From NCBI GenBank assembly GCA_963791625.1, contig CAWBTA010000015.1:310001-374000 (forward strand): a stretch of 64,000 nt of DNA, given 5' to 3'. The position numbers and the translations under genes were made by a program. Below are positions 47,228-56,019 of the stretch, in pieces. Below the pieces are notes generated by a model, which did no database searches, was not told the origin of the DNA, and was given only the letters and a program-made list of their open reading frames with translations. The stretch is from JANMCE01 sp963791625. GTDB lineage: Bacteria > Actinomycetota > Acidimicrobiia > Acidimicrobiales > Ilumatobacteraceae. Numbering within the stretch: position 1 is the stretch's first letter; each line of letters opens with the position of its first letter.

Positions 47228-49212
47228 CGGACCGGCACCTTGTCGGCATTCTTCCGGTTCGCGGCCGTGGCCCGAGCGTGCTCGACGCGGCTGCGGATCG
47301 CTCCTGCGATGCCTTCGGGGTTACGGATAGTCATCACGATGAGGAGGACCCCGCTGATGAGCGCCTCCCATTTCCCGAACGTGCCGACGATCTTTCCGGT
47401 GGCAAAGAACGCGACCCCTGACGCAGCCACGACGCCAGCGGTGACGGCCCCGCTGACGCTCGTCATGCCTCCGAGGTAGGCGACCGCCAACGCGGCGAGC
47501 GACGCCACGACCCCGTACGAAGCGTCCGAGACGTTGCCGAAACGGTACGCGACCAGGCAGCCACCGATACCGGCGATAAACGACGACACCGCGAACACCA
47601 ACAACTTGGCGCGGGCGACATCGACCGCTAGCGCACTGGCTGCCCGCTCGTTCGAGCGGACCGCCAAGATCCGCCGACCCGTCGTGCTTCGACGGATGTT
47701 GCCGACGGCCAAGGCCAACAGCACCAACACTGCAACCGTGAAAATGCCGAACACCGGCCGCGACGACTTACTCCCGAGAACAAGCGCGAAGTCCCAAGTA
47801 CCCAGCTTCGGATGAGGGATTTTCGCCCCGCCGGTGGACGCGTCGCCGACGAAGGCGGGGTTCTTAAAGATGAACTCCGAGAGAGCGACACCGCCAGCCA
47901 CGGTGACAATCGCCAGGTTCGTACCTCTCACCCGGAGCGCAGGGAACCCCACCAGTACACCGAACACTGTGGCCAGCCCTGCGGCAAGCATGGGCGCAAG
48001 CGGAAACGGAATGTTCCACAGGACCGACAGTTTCGAAAGCGCGAAACCAGCGATACCGGCAAAGGCCATTTGCGCAAGCGATATCTGACCACCGAAACCG
48101 GTGAGTACGACCAGCGAGAGCGCGAACACGGCGGCGATCACGCTGGTCATGATCGCAGCGCGCCAGAGCGGCCCAAGGAACACCAGACCTGCGACTGCAA
48201 CCGCGGCTGGCAGCAACACGGCCAGGGGGGTCATCCCGGACGGAGGCACCGTCGGCAGCTTCCCGCTGGCCACCGACGCACGATCGGGAATGCGCTCACC
48301 CAACAGCACCATCGCAACGATGATGACAAGGAACGGCAGACCTTCCCGGGCGCCGTATTTCGGGAACCAACTAACGTCGCCCTGGAGCTTGGTGAACGAC
48401 GATTGCACCATCCCGATGGCCATTCCCGTGCCGACGGTTGGCCAGACGAAACGAAACGTGCCGAGCAGTGCCGCTCCCAGCGCTGGAATGAGAAAGCCGA
48501 ACGAGTACACGCTCGAACTCAGCTGGATCATTGGCGAGGCCAGAATGGCGACGAGCCCGCCGACGAGGGAGGCCGCGACGAAACTGAGTCCGGCCAACAA
48601 GTCAGGCGAGAAGCCGAGTAACACCGCGCCCTTTTCGCTCTCGGCAGCAGCCCGGGTGATCAGCCCAATCCGGGTGAAACGAGATATCGCCCACAGTCCG
48701 GCAGCGAGAGCTAAGACGATGAACGCCAACCACAACCCATCACGGGGAACGGCCAGATCGCGGGCGAAGTTCACCGGATTGCTGGGCAGGATCGGGCCAA
48801 CTCTGAGTGTCTTTCTGTCTGCGAATCGACGATCAACCAGCGACGTGAACACGATGACCAATCCGATGCTCGCCACCACGGTGGCCAAGGCTGGCGCTCG
48901 ACGAAGCGGACGAAACACAAGCAGATACACCAGCAGCCCAAGCAGCATGGCGGTCAGCAACGAGAGCGCCATCGCCCATCGGAAGCCAACGTCGTGGTCG
49001 AAGTGGTAGCGGGCGGGAAGGCCGGGGATGGGGAACGGGTACGCCCCGGTGCGCAGATCGGCATAGACATAGGCCACCCACGTCGCCATGGCGCCGTAGG
49101 CGAAGTTAACCACGCCTGAACCCTGATGGGTGACCACCAGACCAAGCCCGAACGCAGCAATGACTGCCGCGGCACCACTGCCGAGCAGGAGGTAGAAGAG
49201 GTAGTCGGTCAT
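47224..49212 (-). CDS. Fused LivH-LivM ABC transporter permease
   Basis: This 662-residue membrane protein joins two permeases that are usually separate. Residues 1-~305 are LivH-like (AAFGLGLVVTHQGSGVVNFA, then VFRPLRRAPALATVVASIGL). Residues ~330-640 are LivM-like (VVLTGFGGQISLAQMAFAG, GFPALRVRGTNLAIVT, RSNERAASALAVDVARAKL). The linker contains a Pro-rich piece. About 16-18 helices are expected. Such fusions are known in actinobacteria. It should form the whole membrane channel of the uptake system with LivG, LivF and the lipoprotein encoded 28 bases upstream. Confidence 0.93.
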   Translation of the reverse strand: MTDYLFYLLLGSGAAAVIAAFGLGLVVTHQGSGVVNFAYGAMATWVAYVYADLRTGAYPFPIPGLPARYHFDHDVGFRWAMALSLLTAMLLGLLVYLLVFRPLRRAPALATVVASIGLVIVFTSLVDRRFADRKTLRVGPILPSNPVNFARDLAVPRDGLWLAFIVLALAAGLWAISRFTRIGLITRAAAESEKGAVLLGFSPDLLAGLSFVAASLVGGLVAILASPMIQLSSSVYSFGFLIPALGAALLGTFRFVWPTVGTGMAIGMVQSSFTKLQGDVSWFPKYGAREGLPFLVIIVAMVLLGERIPDRASVASGKLPTVPPSGMTPLAVLLPAAVAVAGLVFLGPLWRAAIMTSVIAAVFALSLVVLTGFGGQISLAQMAFAGIAGFALSKLSVLWNIPFPLAPMLAAGLATVFGVLVGFPALRVRGTNLAIVTVAGGVALSEFIFKNPAFVGDASTGGAKIPHPKLGTWDFALVLGSKSSRPVFGIFTVAVLVLLALAVGNIRRSTTGRRILAVRSNERAASALAVDVARAKLLVFAVSSFIAGIGGCLVAYRFGNVSDASYGVVASLAALAVAYLGGMTSVSGAVTAGVVAASGVAFFATGKIVGTFGKWEALISGVLLIVMTIRNPEGIAGAIRSRVEHARATAANRKNADKVPVR

Positions 49213-49240
49213 CGGGCGATACAGGAGCCAGGCGGAGCGT

Positions 49241-50614
49241 CTATGGCAGGTACTCCCGACTGGACACCGCCGTCAGACCGGGGATCGTTCGGACCTCGCC
49301 CCCTGCCTTGTACTCGGCGAACGGAAACGTGAACGAGCAGATGGTGGGGTACTTTGGCGAACTTCCGCAGTCGATTGATCCTTGGCCCGGCCAAAGCTTC
49401 AGACCCTTCGTGCTGCCGAGAAAAGCAAAGACCGAGGCCCCCGTCACTGCCTTGCCGTCAGCCTGCAGCATGTTGGCATACACCGCGAGCGACATGATCT
49501 CGAAGAGGGCAAGTGCGCCAAGACCCAGGGCCGCTGAGTCAACCTTGTCCGCAGGCACCTTAAGAACGGGAGCAAGAATCTCCTTGAGTACGGCGAGTTC
49601 TGGCGTTTCTTGCTGCGTCTGCACACCGGTAAACACCCAACCAACGGCATCGTCGCCGACGACGTCGAGCACTTTTCTGCTGGAACAGATGCCCGTCGTC
49701 AGGACGGGAACCGTGATCCGCAATGCGGCCCGACCGCGAATGGCACCGATACATCCGGCGTCGGAGTACAGCGAGACGAGGAGGTCGGGATTGCCCTTGG
49801 CTGCCGACCGCATCAGCCCCTGGTAACCAGCATCGGTTTCGTTGTCGCCACCCTTCACGGTGGTGTGCGCAATGCCGGCGACGTCGAGTGCTGCGGTGAG
49901 TGAGGCCTCGGAGCTGTTGGAGCCAGGGTTGTCGCTGCTGATGATGGCGACGGTTTTCGCGTGGAAGTGATCCTTCGCCACGGCGGCCATCGCCCCGCCG
50001 AGCGTTGCGTTGCCTCCGGTCAGGAACAGGGCGTTGGCCTTGTAATCCGGCGGCAGGATGGGCAACACGCCGACAACAGGGACGTTGGCGGCGGTGTAGG
50101 TGGAGTAATCGGGGAAGAGGTCAAGGCCGAGCAGCGCCATTTCGACCTTCTTGCCGACGAGTTCCTGGGCGCAGGCCTGCGAGGTCTCTGGTGATCCCTT
50201 CGCCGTGCAGGTCTCCAGCTTGATCGGCCGCCCGCCAAAGCCACCGTGGAGGTTGAGGTAATCGACCGCGCCGGTGATGTTGAGTCGCATCTCCGGAAAG
50301 TCCAGCCCCGGAGTTCCTTCGGTATTGACGAGGCCAATCGTTATTCGTTCGCCCGTTGGCGGAGGAAGCGTCGGAAAGGCTTTTGCGAAGTCCGGCGGAG
50401 AAGCCGATGTCGCCGCGGTGGTCACGACCGATCCGGTGGCGACGGTAGTGACGGCCGCGGTGGCGAGGGTGGTTGAAACGGTGGATGCAGGGACCGTCGT
50501 GCCGGCGATGGTCGTGGCCGTTGACGAGTTCGTGCTCTTCGCACATCCGGTAGCCACAAGCGCGAGGGTGGTGATGATGGGGAACCAGAACCCTGACCTG
50601 ACGAATCGATTCAT
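49241..50614 (-). CDS. LivJ/Peripla_BP_6-type substrate-binding lipoprotein
   Basis: This 457-residue exported lipoprotein has a signal ending in the lipobox VATGC (Cys24), a Thr/Ala/Val-rich linker (about 28-75) and a type I periplasmic-binding fold. That fold starts ERITIGLVNTEGTPGLDFPE and contains DYLNLHGGFGGRPIKLETC. It delivers ligand to the fused permease. Members of the group bind branched amino acids, amides, aromatic acids or other small molecules; the ligand cannot be read here. The start is the ATG at 50614, 25 bases after the oxygenase stop, so both are probably on one transcript. Confidence 0.9.
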   Translation of the reverse strand: MNRFVRSGFWFPIITTLALVATGCAKSTNSSTATTIAGTTVPASTVSTTLATAAVTTVATGSVVTTAATSASPPDFAKAFPTLPPPTGERITIGLVNTEGTPGLDFPEMRLNITGAVDYLNLHGGFGGRPIKLETCTAKGSPETSQACAQELVGKKVEMALLGLDLFPDYSTYTAANVPVVGVLPILPPDYKANALFLTGGNATLGGAMAAVAKDHFHAKTVAIISSDNPGSNSSEASLTAALDVAGIAHTTVKGGDNETDAGYQGLMRSAAKGNPDLLVSLYSDAGCIGAIRGRAALRITVPVLTTGICSSRKVLDVVGDDAVGWVFTGVQTQQETPELAVLKEILAPVLKVPADKVDSAALGLGALALFEIMSLAVYANMLQADGKAVTGASVFAFLGSTKGLKLWPGQGSIDCGSSPKYPTICSFTFPFAEYKAGGEVRTIPGLTAVSSREYLP

Positions 50615-50639
50615 GTTGCCCCCGGGAATGCGTTGTGAA

Positions 50640-51989
50640 TCAGGCGATAATGCGGTCGGGTATCCACGTGCCATGTGCGCCGTACGGAACCCGTCTCGGC
50701 AGATGGATCGTAGCAACGGGCGCAGCGGAGAAATTCTGGGCATCGATGATGAGCAACCGAGACTCATCGGATGCGGTGTCATGCGACAAACTGATGACCC
50801 ACCCTTCGTCCTCGCCCGCATCGGCCGTTGCAGGGGCGAGGACCGGCTCTGCTCCGCGGACGCCGTCACCCAGCTGATGCTCCCAACACGTACCCGTGCG
50901 AAGGTCGTACTTAAAGAGCTTCGACCCATAGACCGGCTCCTCGCTATTGCCTTCGCCGCCGAGCGCCATGAGATAGCCGTATCGGGCGTCGAGTCCGATC
51001 AGGCGGTCGTCGATGCGGCCGAAATCACCGGGGCGGTCATCAATCTGCTGTTCGGAAACCGATCCGCTGGTGAGGTCGATCGTCCAACGCCACAGTCGGC
51101 CAACCTCGGCGTAGTCATCGTTGTTGGCGGCGAATGCTTCCTTCTGACGCGACACGTGCAGGACAATCCTGTCGTCATCCTCATGGGCGTTGACCACGTG
51201 GAAAACAAAACACGGCTCGATCTCGAACCAGCGCACGTCGGCGTTTGTGCCGTTGCGGGGCATCACGCCAAGCCGTGCTCCCGCCGACCGATTGAAGCGA
51301 AACGGGAGCCCCGTAGGCAAAGCGTCAAGGTCGAAACAAAGAGGTAGATCCATAAAGATGGCGTAGTTCCGGGTGATGCTGAAGTCGTGCATCATCACCA
51401 TGTTGGGCAGCTCGATACCCTCGATTTGCTGGAGGACACCATCAGCGCCGACTCGAATGTACTTCAGGTACGCGGGACCGGAATTGAGGTAGCTGAAGGC
51501 CAGAAGTTCGCCGGTGATCGGGCAGATCTTGGGGTGTGCCGTCATGGCACAGGTGAGCGCACCGTCGTAGTTCTGCACGCCGACCGTGTTGAGTTCGCTG
51601 TCGATTCGCCAAGGCCAATGGCCTTCTTCGAGACACAGAATGTCGCCGTTGTGAGCGTGCACACTGGTGTTGCCCGTGCCGCGGGTGAGGTCGCCCACAG
51701 CCTTCATCGGGTCCTCGAGTGGGTCGGCGATGTTCGGCGTTTGGATGAACCGGTTGCGGTACCACTCGGCTTTGCCGTTGGCGAGGCGGATGCCGTGGAC
51801 CATGCCATCACCAAAGAACCAGTGCTTGGACGTGCCGGTGAACGGGTTGGGTCCGGTGCGGACGTACAGACCCGAAAGCTCAGGGGGAATCGCCCCTTCG
51901 ACACGCAGGTTCGTCTCGGTGAGTTCGTCGAGGACCGGTGCCCAGTTGTTGCGCAGATGCCACTTCACAGGAGTGTCCACCGTCGTCAT
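50640..51989 (-). CDS. Carotenoid/stilbene cleavage oxygenase
   Basis: This 449-residue member of the RPE65/carotenoid oxygenase family has a seven-bladed propeller with four His ligands for Fe(II). They are visible in TAHPKICPITGE, MMHDFSITRNYAIFMD, FHVVNAHED and PYGAHGTWIP. The N-terminal RTGPNPF segment is also typical. Such enzymes split C=C bonds of carotenoids, apocarotenoids, stilbenes or isoeugenol-type aromatics with O2. The start is the ATG giving MTTVDTPVKWHLRNNW. It is divergent from a TetR gene and directly upstream of the liv-type transporter genes, which suggests uptake and cleavage of one substrate. Confidence 0.92.
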   Translation of the reverse strand: MTTVDTPVKWHLRNNWAPVLDELTETNLRVEGAIPPELSGLYVRTGPNPFTGTSKHWFFGDGMVHGIRLANGKAEWYRNRFIQTPNIADPLEDPMKAVGDLTRGTGNTSVHAHNGDILCLEEGHWPWRIDSELNTVGVQNYDGALTCAMTAHPKICPITGELLAFSYLNSGPAYLKYIRVGADGVLQQIEGIELPNMVMMHDFSITRNYAIFMDLPLCFDLDALPTGLPFRFNRSAGARLGVMPRNGTNADVRWFEIEPCFVFHVVNAHEDDDRIVLHVSRQKEAFAANNDDYAEVGRLWRWTIDLTSGSVSEQQIDDRPGDFGRIDDRLIGLDARYGYLMALGGEGNSEEPVYGSKLFKYDLRTGTCWEHQLGDGVRGAEPVLAPATADAGEDEGWVISLSHDTASDESRLLIIDAQNFSAAPVATIHLPRRVPYGAHGTWIPDRIIA

Positions 51990-52023
51990 AACGGGACGAT
52001 AACACAATTGGCCCCGGGAAACT

Positions 52024-52070
52024 ACCGTTGGTAAATTAAAATCGAAAGGGCGGTTGTCCGACCGTTGGTA
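52024..52070. promoter_or_regulatory. Paired ACCGTTGGTA sites between oxygenase and TetR genes
   Basis: The 10-mer ACCGTTGGTA occurs twice, at 52024-52033 and 52061-52070, in the 94-base divergent intergenic region. Each copy has an internal inverted ACC...GGT pattern, and the copies are 37 bases apart start to start. They lie between the oxygenase start and the TetR start, where an autoregulated TetR operator is expected. Their binding by the adjacent TetR is inference. Confidence 0.5.
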
Positions 52071-52083
52071 GGTTACGAGTCTC

Positions 52084-52776
52084 ATGCCTAAGGCCCCACC
52101 ACAGCGAGCGTCTCAATCAAGCCGTCGCTCGTCGAAAACCCTCGTTGCCCAGCCCACAAGTCCGATCACTCGACGTCCCGGCCGACCAGCAGGGCGACAG
52201 CTACTCGCCGACCGACAACAACTTCTCGCCGCCGCCGAACGGGTGATTCGTTCCGACGGACCTGATGTCTCGATGGAGGTCATTGCCGCAGCGGCCACCG
52301 TCACCAAACCAATCCTTTATCGCACGGTTGGCGACCGGGATGCGCTGGTTACCGCCCTCGCCGAAATTGTCATCGATCGCATTAACGAAGCTGCGACCGT
52401 GGCTATCGCTAAGGCACGCTCGCCACGCTCGCGTCTACGCGCCCTTATCTCCGCCTACACCGAGGTGGTCGAGAACAACCGCAACCTCTACCTCTTCGTG
52501 ATTGCCGGCGGCGCAAGCGTTGATCGGGTCAGCCAACTGCTCCGTCTGGCCGACCGTTCGGCTCTGCCGCTCGCGCGCCAACTCTCCGCCCAGCGAACCG
52601 CCGTTGGAGCCGATCCCGACGTTGCTCTCCCGTGGGCCTTCGGTCTGATCGGAACGCTCCAGTTCGCGACCCTGTGGTGGCTCCGTGACGGCCAAATCAG
52701 CGCGGATCAACTTGTTGAGCACATCACCGAGCTGCTTTGGTCAGGGATCGGCGGCAAGGCTCGGCAAGACGATTAG
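52084..52776 (+). CDS. TetR-family transcriptional regulator (oxygenase-transporter locus)
   Basis: This 230-residue regulator has a ~45-residue basic N-terminal extension rich in Ser/Arg/Pro. The TetR helix-turn-helix follows (about 50-95), with MEVIAAAATVTKPILYRTVG as recognition region, then an all-helical ligand domain. It is divergent from the oxygenase gene, and two identical 10-mers sit between the starts. It most likely represses the oxygenase-transporter operon and itself until an inducer binds (family knowledge). Its 3' end overlaps the convergent MaoC gene by four bases. Confidence 0.9.
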   Translation: MPKAPPQRASQSSRRSSKTLVAQPTSPITRRPGRPAGRQLLADRQQLLAAAERVIRSDGPDVSMEVIAAAATVTKPILYRTVGDRDALVTALAEIVIDRINEAATVAIAKARSPRSRLRALISAYTEVVENNRNLYLFVIAGGASVDRVSQLLRLADRSALPLARQLSAQRTAVGADPDVALPWAFGLIGTLQFATLWWLRDGQISADQLVEHITELLWSGIGGKARQDD

Positions 52777-53183
52777 CCACGCAGCCAGACGTGAGCGGTG
52801 CCGCTCACGATTGTTTCGGCGTCGCGTTTGAGCCAGACCGAACAGGTGGCCTCCCAACCTTCATCGGTCGCCGCCACAGCATCAACAGCGCCGCCGGCCA
52901 CGACGTGGTCGCCGTCAAGGACGCGGGCGTGGAACTGCACGGTCAGTCGGCGAATCGAGTCGTCGCCGGCCCATGCCATCAACATGTTGGCGATGTAGCC
53001 GAGGTTCAGCGGCCCTTGATTGATCGTTCGATGGCCGAGCCCCATGGATGCCACGGCAGCACGGTCCCAGTGAATGGGGTAGGGATCGCGCAGAATCGCC
53101 GCCATGGTCTTCATGCGCTGCGGGTCGACCGACTCGATGACAAGCTGCGGAATGGCCTCACCCACCACAGGAACCACCGTCAC
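52773..53183 (-). CDS. MaoC-like hotdog dehydratase
   Basis: This 136-residue single-hotdog protein has the MaoC-type segment PYPIHWDRAAVASMGLGHRT followed by INQGPLNLGYIANML. The Asp/His hydratase pair of R-hydratases is replaced in part: His and Asp are seen in IHWD and a later Asn-Gln. Such proteins hydrate or dehydrate 2-enoyl-CoA. It starts with GTG overlapping the stop of the upstream gene (GTGA). It probably pairs with that upstream hotdog protein as a heterodimer. Confidence 0.82.
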   Translation of the reverse strand: MTVVPVVGEAIPQLVIESVDPQRMKTMAAILRDPYPIHWDRAAVASMGLGHRTINQGPLNLGYIANMLMAWAGDDSIRRLTVQFHARVLDGDHVVAGGAVDAVAATDEGWEATCSVWLKRDAETIVSGTAHVWLRG

Positions 53184-53617
53184 CGCACGAACCGCCAGCG
53201 GTTGGTGACACGCGCTGCCAATTCGCCGTCGAGGTCGAACAACTCGATCTGGAATGCGATGTCGTCGTGAAGCACCGCTCCTGCGATGTCGGTGACACGT
53301 TCAGCGCTCACGACGCCGCCCTCTACGCGGTACCGGCACTCCTCGCGCAAGGGCTGCACGTACTCCCAGTCGTAACCGAGCAGGCTGACGGAGCCAGCCC
53401 TTCCGTCACCGCCACCGAGGCGGAACAATTCCGCGATTGATGTGCGCGCCCCTTGGATCGGCACGTGGAACAGGGCAATGGGGTGGACCAGGTCGGACGT
53501 CATTGGCTGGCGCGACGTGCAGTCCGTGAGGAGGAAATTCTCCCAGTGGGCGATGGTGTATTCCCCACCCGGAAACCGGTACCCGACGAGGCCTTCGACT
53601 TCGGCGTCAGTCAGCAT
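53180..53617 (-). CDS. FAS1-like/MaoC N-terminal-type hotdog dehydratase
   Basis: This 145-residue protein begins MLTDAEVEGLVGYRFPGGEY and resembles the N-terminal, non-catalytic half of two-domain MaoC dehydratases. Its middle includes VHPIALFHVPIQGA and LLGYDWEYVQPL. In actinobacteria paired small hotdog genes encode heteromeric enoyl-CoA hydratases acting on bulky, often steroid or polyketide, CoA esters. The start is the ATG at 53617, which overlaps the end of the ABM gene by 11 bases. The downstream MaoC gene overlaps by four bases. Confidence 0.78.
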   Translation of the reverse strand: MLTDAEVEGLVGYRFPGGEYTIAHWENFLLTDCTSRQPMTSDLVHPIALFHVPIQGARTSIAELFRLGGGDGRAGSVSLLGYDWEYVQPLREECRYRVEGGVVSAERVTDIAGAVLHDDIAFQIELFDLDGELAARVTNRWRFVR

Positions 53618-54062
53618 GTGAGCCAACGCCCGCGTCTTGCCACCATGACACCGCAGACATCGGGTAGCGCTGTTGATAGTGCTCGGTGCGCGCTGCGAGT
53701 TCGGCGTCGTTAGGCGGTGACAGGTCGGGGCGCACGGCGGTAACCACGACCCCACCTACGGGCGCGAGGATCGAACAGCCCGGAATCGGGTCGATCCGCT
53801 CGAGGCGGATCTCAACGATCATGTCGCGCATGGCGCCGGCCAGCACATGGTGATGCTCGCTCGCCTGATGAGCGATGAAGTCCCGGTAGTCGTCGAATGC
53901 CATCATCGCCAGGAAGTGGTCGGGCTCCTCCCGACGGAAGTACTCGTACCGGCGCAGCCCGGCTTCACGGGTGACGCTCTCGTAGGCGAGCTGGCGAGCC
54001 AACTCTTCGAACCTTGCGGTAGTCCCACTGCGCAGCACGATGTGAGCCAAGAGAGCGAACAC
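53607..54062 (-). CDS. Antibiotic biosynthesis monooxygenase (ABM)-domain protein
   Basis: This 151-residue protein has an N-terminal ABM/dimeric alpha-beta barrel (about residues 3-95: HIVLRSGTTARFEELARQLA, then REAGLRRYEYFRREEPDHF, HQASEHHHVLAGAM). A ~50-residue tail of unknown role follows. ABM domains act as cofactor-free oxygenases, cyclases or heme-degrading proteins. The first codon is GTG at the edge of the 32-base palindrome. It heads the minus-strand arm of the P450 cassette and overlaps the next gene by 11 bases. Confidence 0.8.
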   Translation of the reverse strand: MFALLAHIVLRSGTTARFEELARQLAYESVTREAGLRRYEYFRREEPDHFLAMMAFDDYRDFIAHQASEHHHVLAGAMRDMIVEIRLERIDPIPGCSILAPVGGVVVTAVRPDLSPPNDAELAARTEHYQQRYPMSAVSWWQDAGVGSHAD

Positions 54063-54093
54063 AGGAACATACTAGCCGTCTGGTATGTTCCTG
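54062..54093. promoter_or_regulatory. Perfect palindrome across both divergent start codons (likely TetR operator)
   Basis: CAGGAACATAC (54062-54072) and GTATGTTCCTG (54083-54093) form a perfect 11-bp inverted repeat around a 10-base centre. The inner bases extend the symmetry to CATACTAG-nnnn-CTGGTATG with one mismatch. The repeat begins at the ABM start and contains the ATG of the P450 gene. It is the natural operator for the TetR encoded two genes downstream. Its location implies leaderless mRNAs or slightly later true starts, for example GTG at 54097 for the P450. Confidence 0.8.
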
Positions 54094-55311
54094 ACCGTGG
54101 ATGTTGACTTGTTCAGTCCCGACACGCAGGAGAACTGGTACCCCACCTATCAGTACCTCCACGACGAGCAGCCGGTGTACCGCATCCCGGGCACGACCGA
54201 GTTCGTCGTCAGCCGGTACGACGACATCATGCACGTGCTCCGCCACCAAGCGATCTTCCCAACTGGTGCGAGCAAGCGCCGGTCCGCCGCAGCCCAGCAG
54301 GTCTACGAACGCGGTGGCTGGGAGCGGATGACTCCGCTTGGCACCAACCCGCCGATCCACCGCCACTACCGGGCGCTCGTTGATCAGTATCTCAACGGCC
54401 AGAGTCTCGACCAACTGAGGCCGTTCATCGAGCACGCGATCGACACGTTATTCGTTACGTTCGAAAACGACGGACGCGTCGAGTGGATCACCCAGTACGC
54501 GTCGCTGCTTCCCGGCATGGTGATCACCCACATGCTCGGACTTCCAGCCGACGACCTCGACCGGCTGCGGACGTGGAGTTCGGCGTGGATCCTGCCCTTC
54601 GTCCGCAAGCTTGAACCAAACGAAGACGTGTGGGTCGCCGAGCAGGTCGTCGAGTTCTACGACTACCTGAAGACAGCCATCGATGAGAAGCGCACGAACC
54701 CGGGCGACGACATCATCACCCACTTGACTCAAGCCTCATTCGCCGGCACGCGACCCCTCACGGATCAGGAGATCATCACGATCGTCGATCACCTGTTCAT
54801 TGGTGGCAACGAGACGACGACGTTCGCGATGGCCTCCGGTCTATGGATCCTGTTGCGCGAGCCCGGGCTCTTCGACCGTATCGCCGCTGATCGGACCCGG
54901 ATCCCCGATTTCGTCGAAGAGGTGCTCCGTCTTGAGTCACCCACGCAGGGGCTCTGGCGAGCCGTAAGCGAGGCGACCGTGCTCGCCGGCGTGCCGATCC
55001 CTGCCGGCTCCACCGTGCACCTGCGCTATGCCAGCGCAAACCGTGACGAACGAGTCTTCGCGTGTCCCGCCGAGCTCGATCTTGATCGGCCGAATTCGCG
55101 ACGGCACATGGCATTCTCACTAGGGGAGCATCATTGCCCGGGCGCCGGGCTGACCCGCCTCGAACAATCGCTCACACTCAAGGCGGTCTTCGATCGACTC
55201 CCCAACCTGAGGTTGGCCGAGGGCCGCAACGACTTCACCCATGTGCCGATGTTCACCATGCGATCGCTCCGCGAGCTCCACCTCGAATTCGACCAGAAGG
55301 GCTCGGCGTGA
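54085..55311 (+). CDS. Cytochrome P450
   Basis: This 408-residue soluble bacterial P450 has the heme-binding loop FSLGEHHCPGAG with Cys351, the I-helix GGNETTTFA and the K-helix EEVLRLESP. These support a mono-oxygenase or related oxidation using external ferredoxin/reductase; no ferredoxin gene is adjacent. The ATG lies inside the palindrome; a GTG four codons later (MDVDLFSPDT) would place the start just outside it. The stop overlaps the TetR start as GTGA. Its substrate is probably the same hydrophobic compound handled by the hotdog and ABM proteins. Confidence 0.93.
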   Translation: MFLTVDVDLFSPDTQENWYPTYQYLHDEQPVYRIPGTTEFVVSRYDDIMHVLRHQAIFPTGASKRRSAAAQQVYERGGWERMTPLGTNPPIHRHYRALVDQYLNGQSLDQLRPFIEHAIDTLFVTFENDGRVEWITQYASLLPGMVITHMLGLPADDLDRLRTWSSAWILPFVRKLEPNEDVWVAEQVVEFYDYLKTAIDEKRTNPGDDIITHLTQASFAGTRPLTDQEIITIVDHLFIGGNETTTFAMASGLWILLREPGLFDRIAADRTRIPDFVEEVLRLESPTQGLWRAVSEATVLAGVPIPAGSTVHLRYASANRDERVFACPAELDLDRPNSRRHMAFSLGEHHCPGAGLTRLEQSLTLKAVFDRLPNLRLAEGRNDFTHVPMFTMRSLRELHLEFDQKGSA

Positions 55312-55955
55312 CGGTCCACGTCGCCGCTCGACCCCGCATCGGCCGCCCGCCCGACTCCGACGCAGCCGAGACCCGCCGACGCATCATCGATGCGGCTCGG
55401 CGAGCGTTCGCGACGGAAGGTTTCGCGGCTGCGACCAACCGTGAGATAGCGATGGCATCGGGCGTGACGACCGGCGCGGTGTACCACCACTTCGGGTCGA
55501 AAGACGCGCTGTATCTCGCCGTCTACACCGATGCCCATGATCAGGTCTACGACCGATTCCACGCCTCGGTCGCCGGACGGACCACGTTCGTCGATATGTT
55601 CGACGCGGTGCTCGATGAGGCGGCGAGGGTCAATCGCCGCGATCCCAGTTTGGCGGCCTTCATTGGTTCGGCCCGGGTCGATCGGCGCCGTCACCAAGAG
55701 CTCGCTGCGGTGATCCCCGACGACCGAGCTCGACGGTCGGCGTTCTTCGGCGGACTCGTCGACACGGGCGTGACGACCGGCGAGGTTGCACCAGATCGCG
55801 CCGCAGAGGTTGCCGTCGTCGTTGATACGTTGATCCTGGGGCTGAACGACGGGGCGATGGACAGTATGAAGCGACAGCTCGAGGCGATCGCGGCGATGAA
55901 GTCAGCGATCCGTAGTCTGGTCCGCACGAATCGAGACAATAGGAGGATCCCTTGA
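55308..55955 (+). CDS. TetR-family transcriptional regulator (P450 cassette)
   Basis: This 215-residue regulator has the TetR DNA-binding domain at about 18-65 (TRRRIIDAARRAFATEGFAA, then MASGVTTGAVYHHFGSKDAL) and a helical ligand domain. The start is a GTG overlapping the P450 stop, so the regulator is made together with the enzyme. The 32-base palindrome at the divergent start sites is its most likely operator, giving autoregulation of both arms. Confidence 0.9.
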   Translation: MTVHVAARPRIGRPPDSDAAETRRRIIDAARRAFATEGFAAATNREIAMASGVTTGAVYHHFGSKDALYLAVYTDAHDQVYDRFHASVAGRTTFVDMFDAVLDEAARVNRRDPSLAAFIGSARVDRRRHQELAAVIPDDRARRSAFFGGLVDTGVTTGEVAPDRAAEVAVVVDTLILGLNDGAMDSMKRQLEAIAAMKSAIRSLVRTNRDNRRIP

Positions 55956-56019
55956 CACCTATGGCACCGACGATCTTGAGCCCCGACCGAGCCACTGGTT
56001 GTGTCCAATGGAGTGAGCG

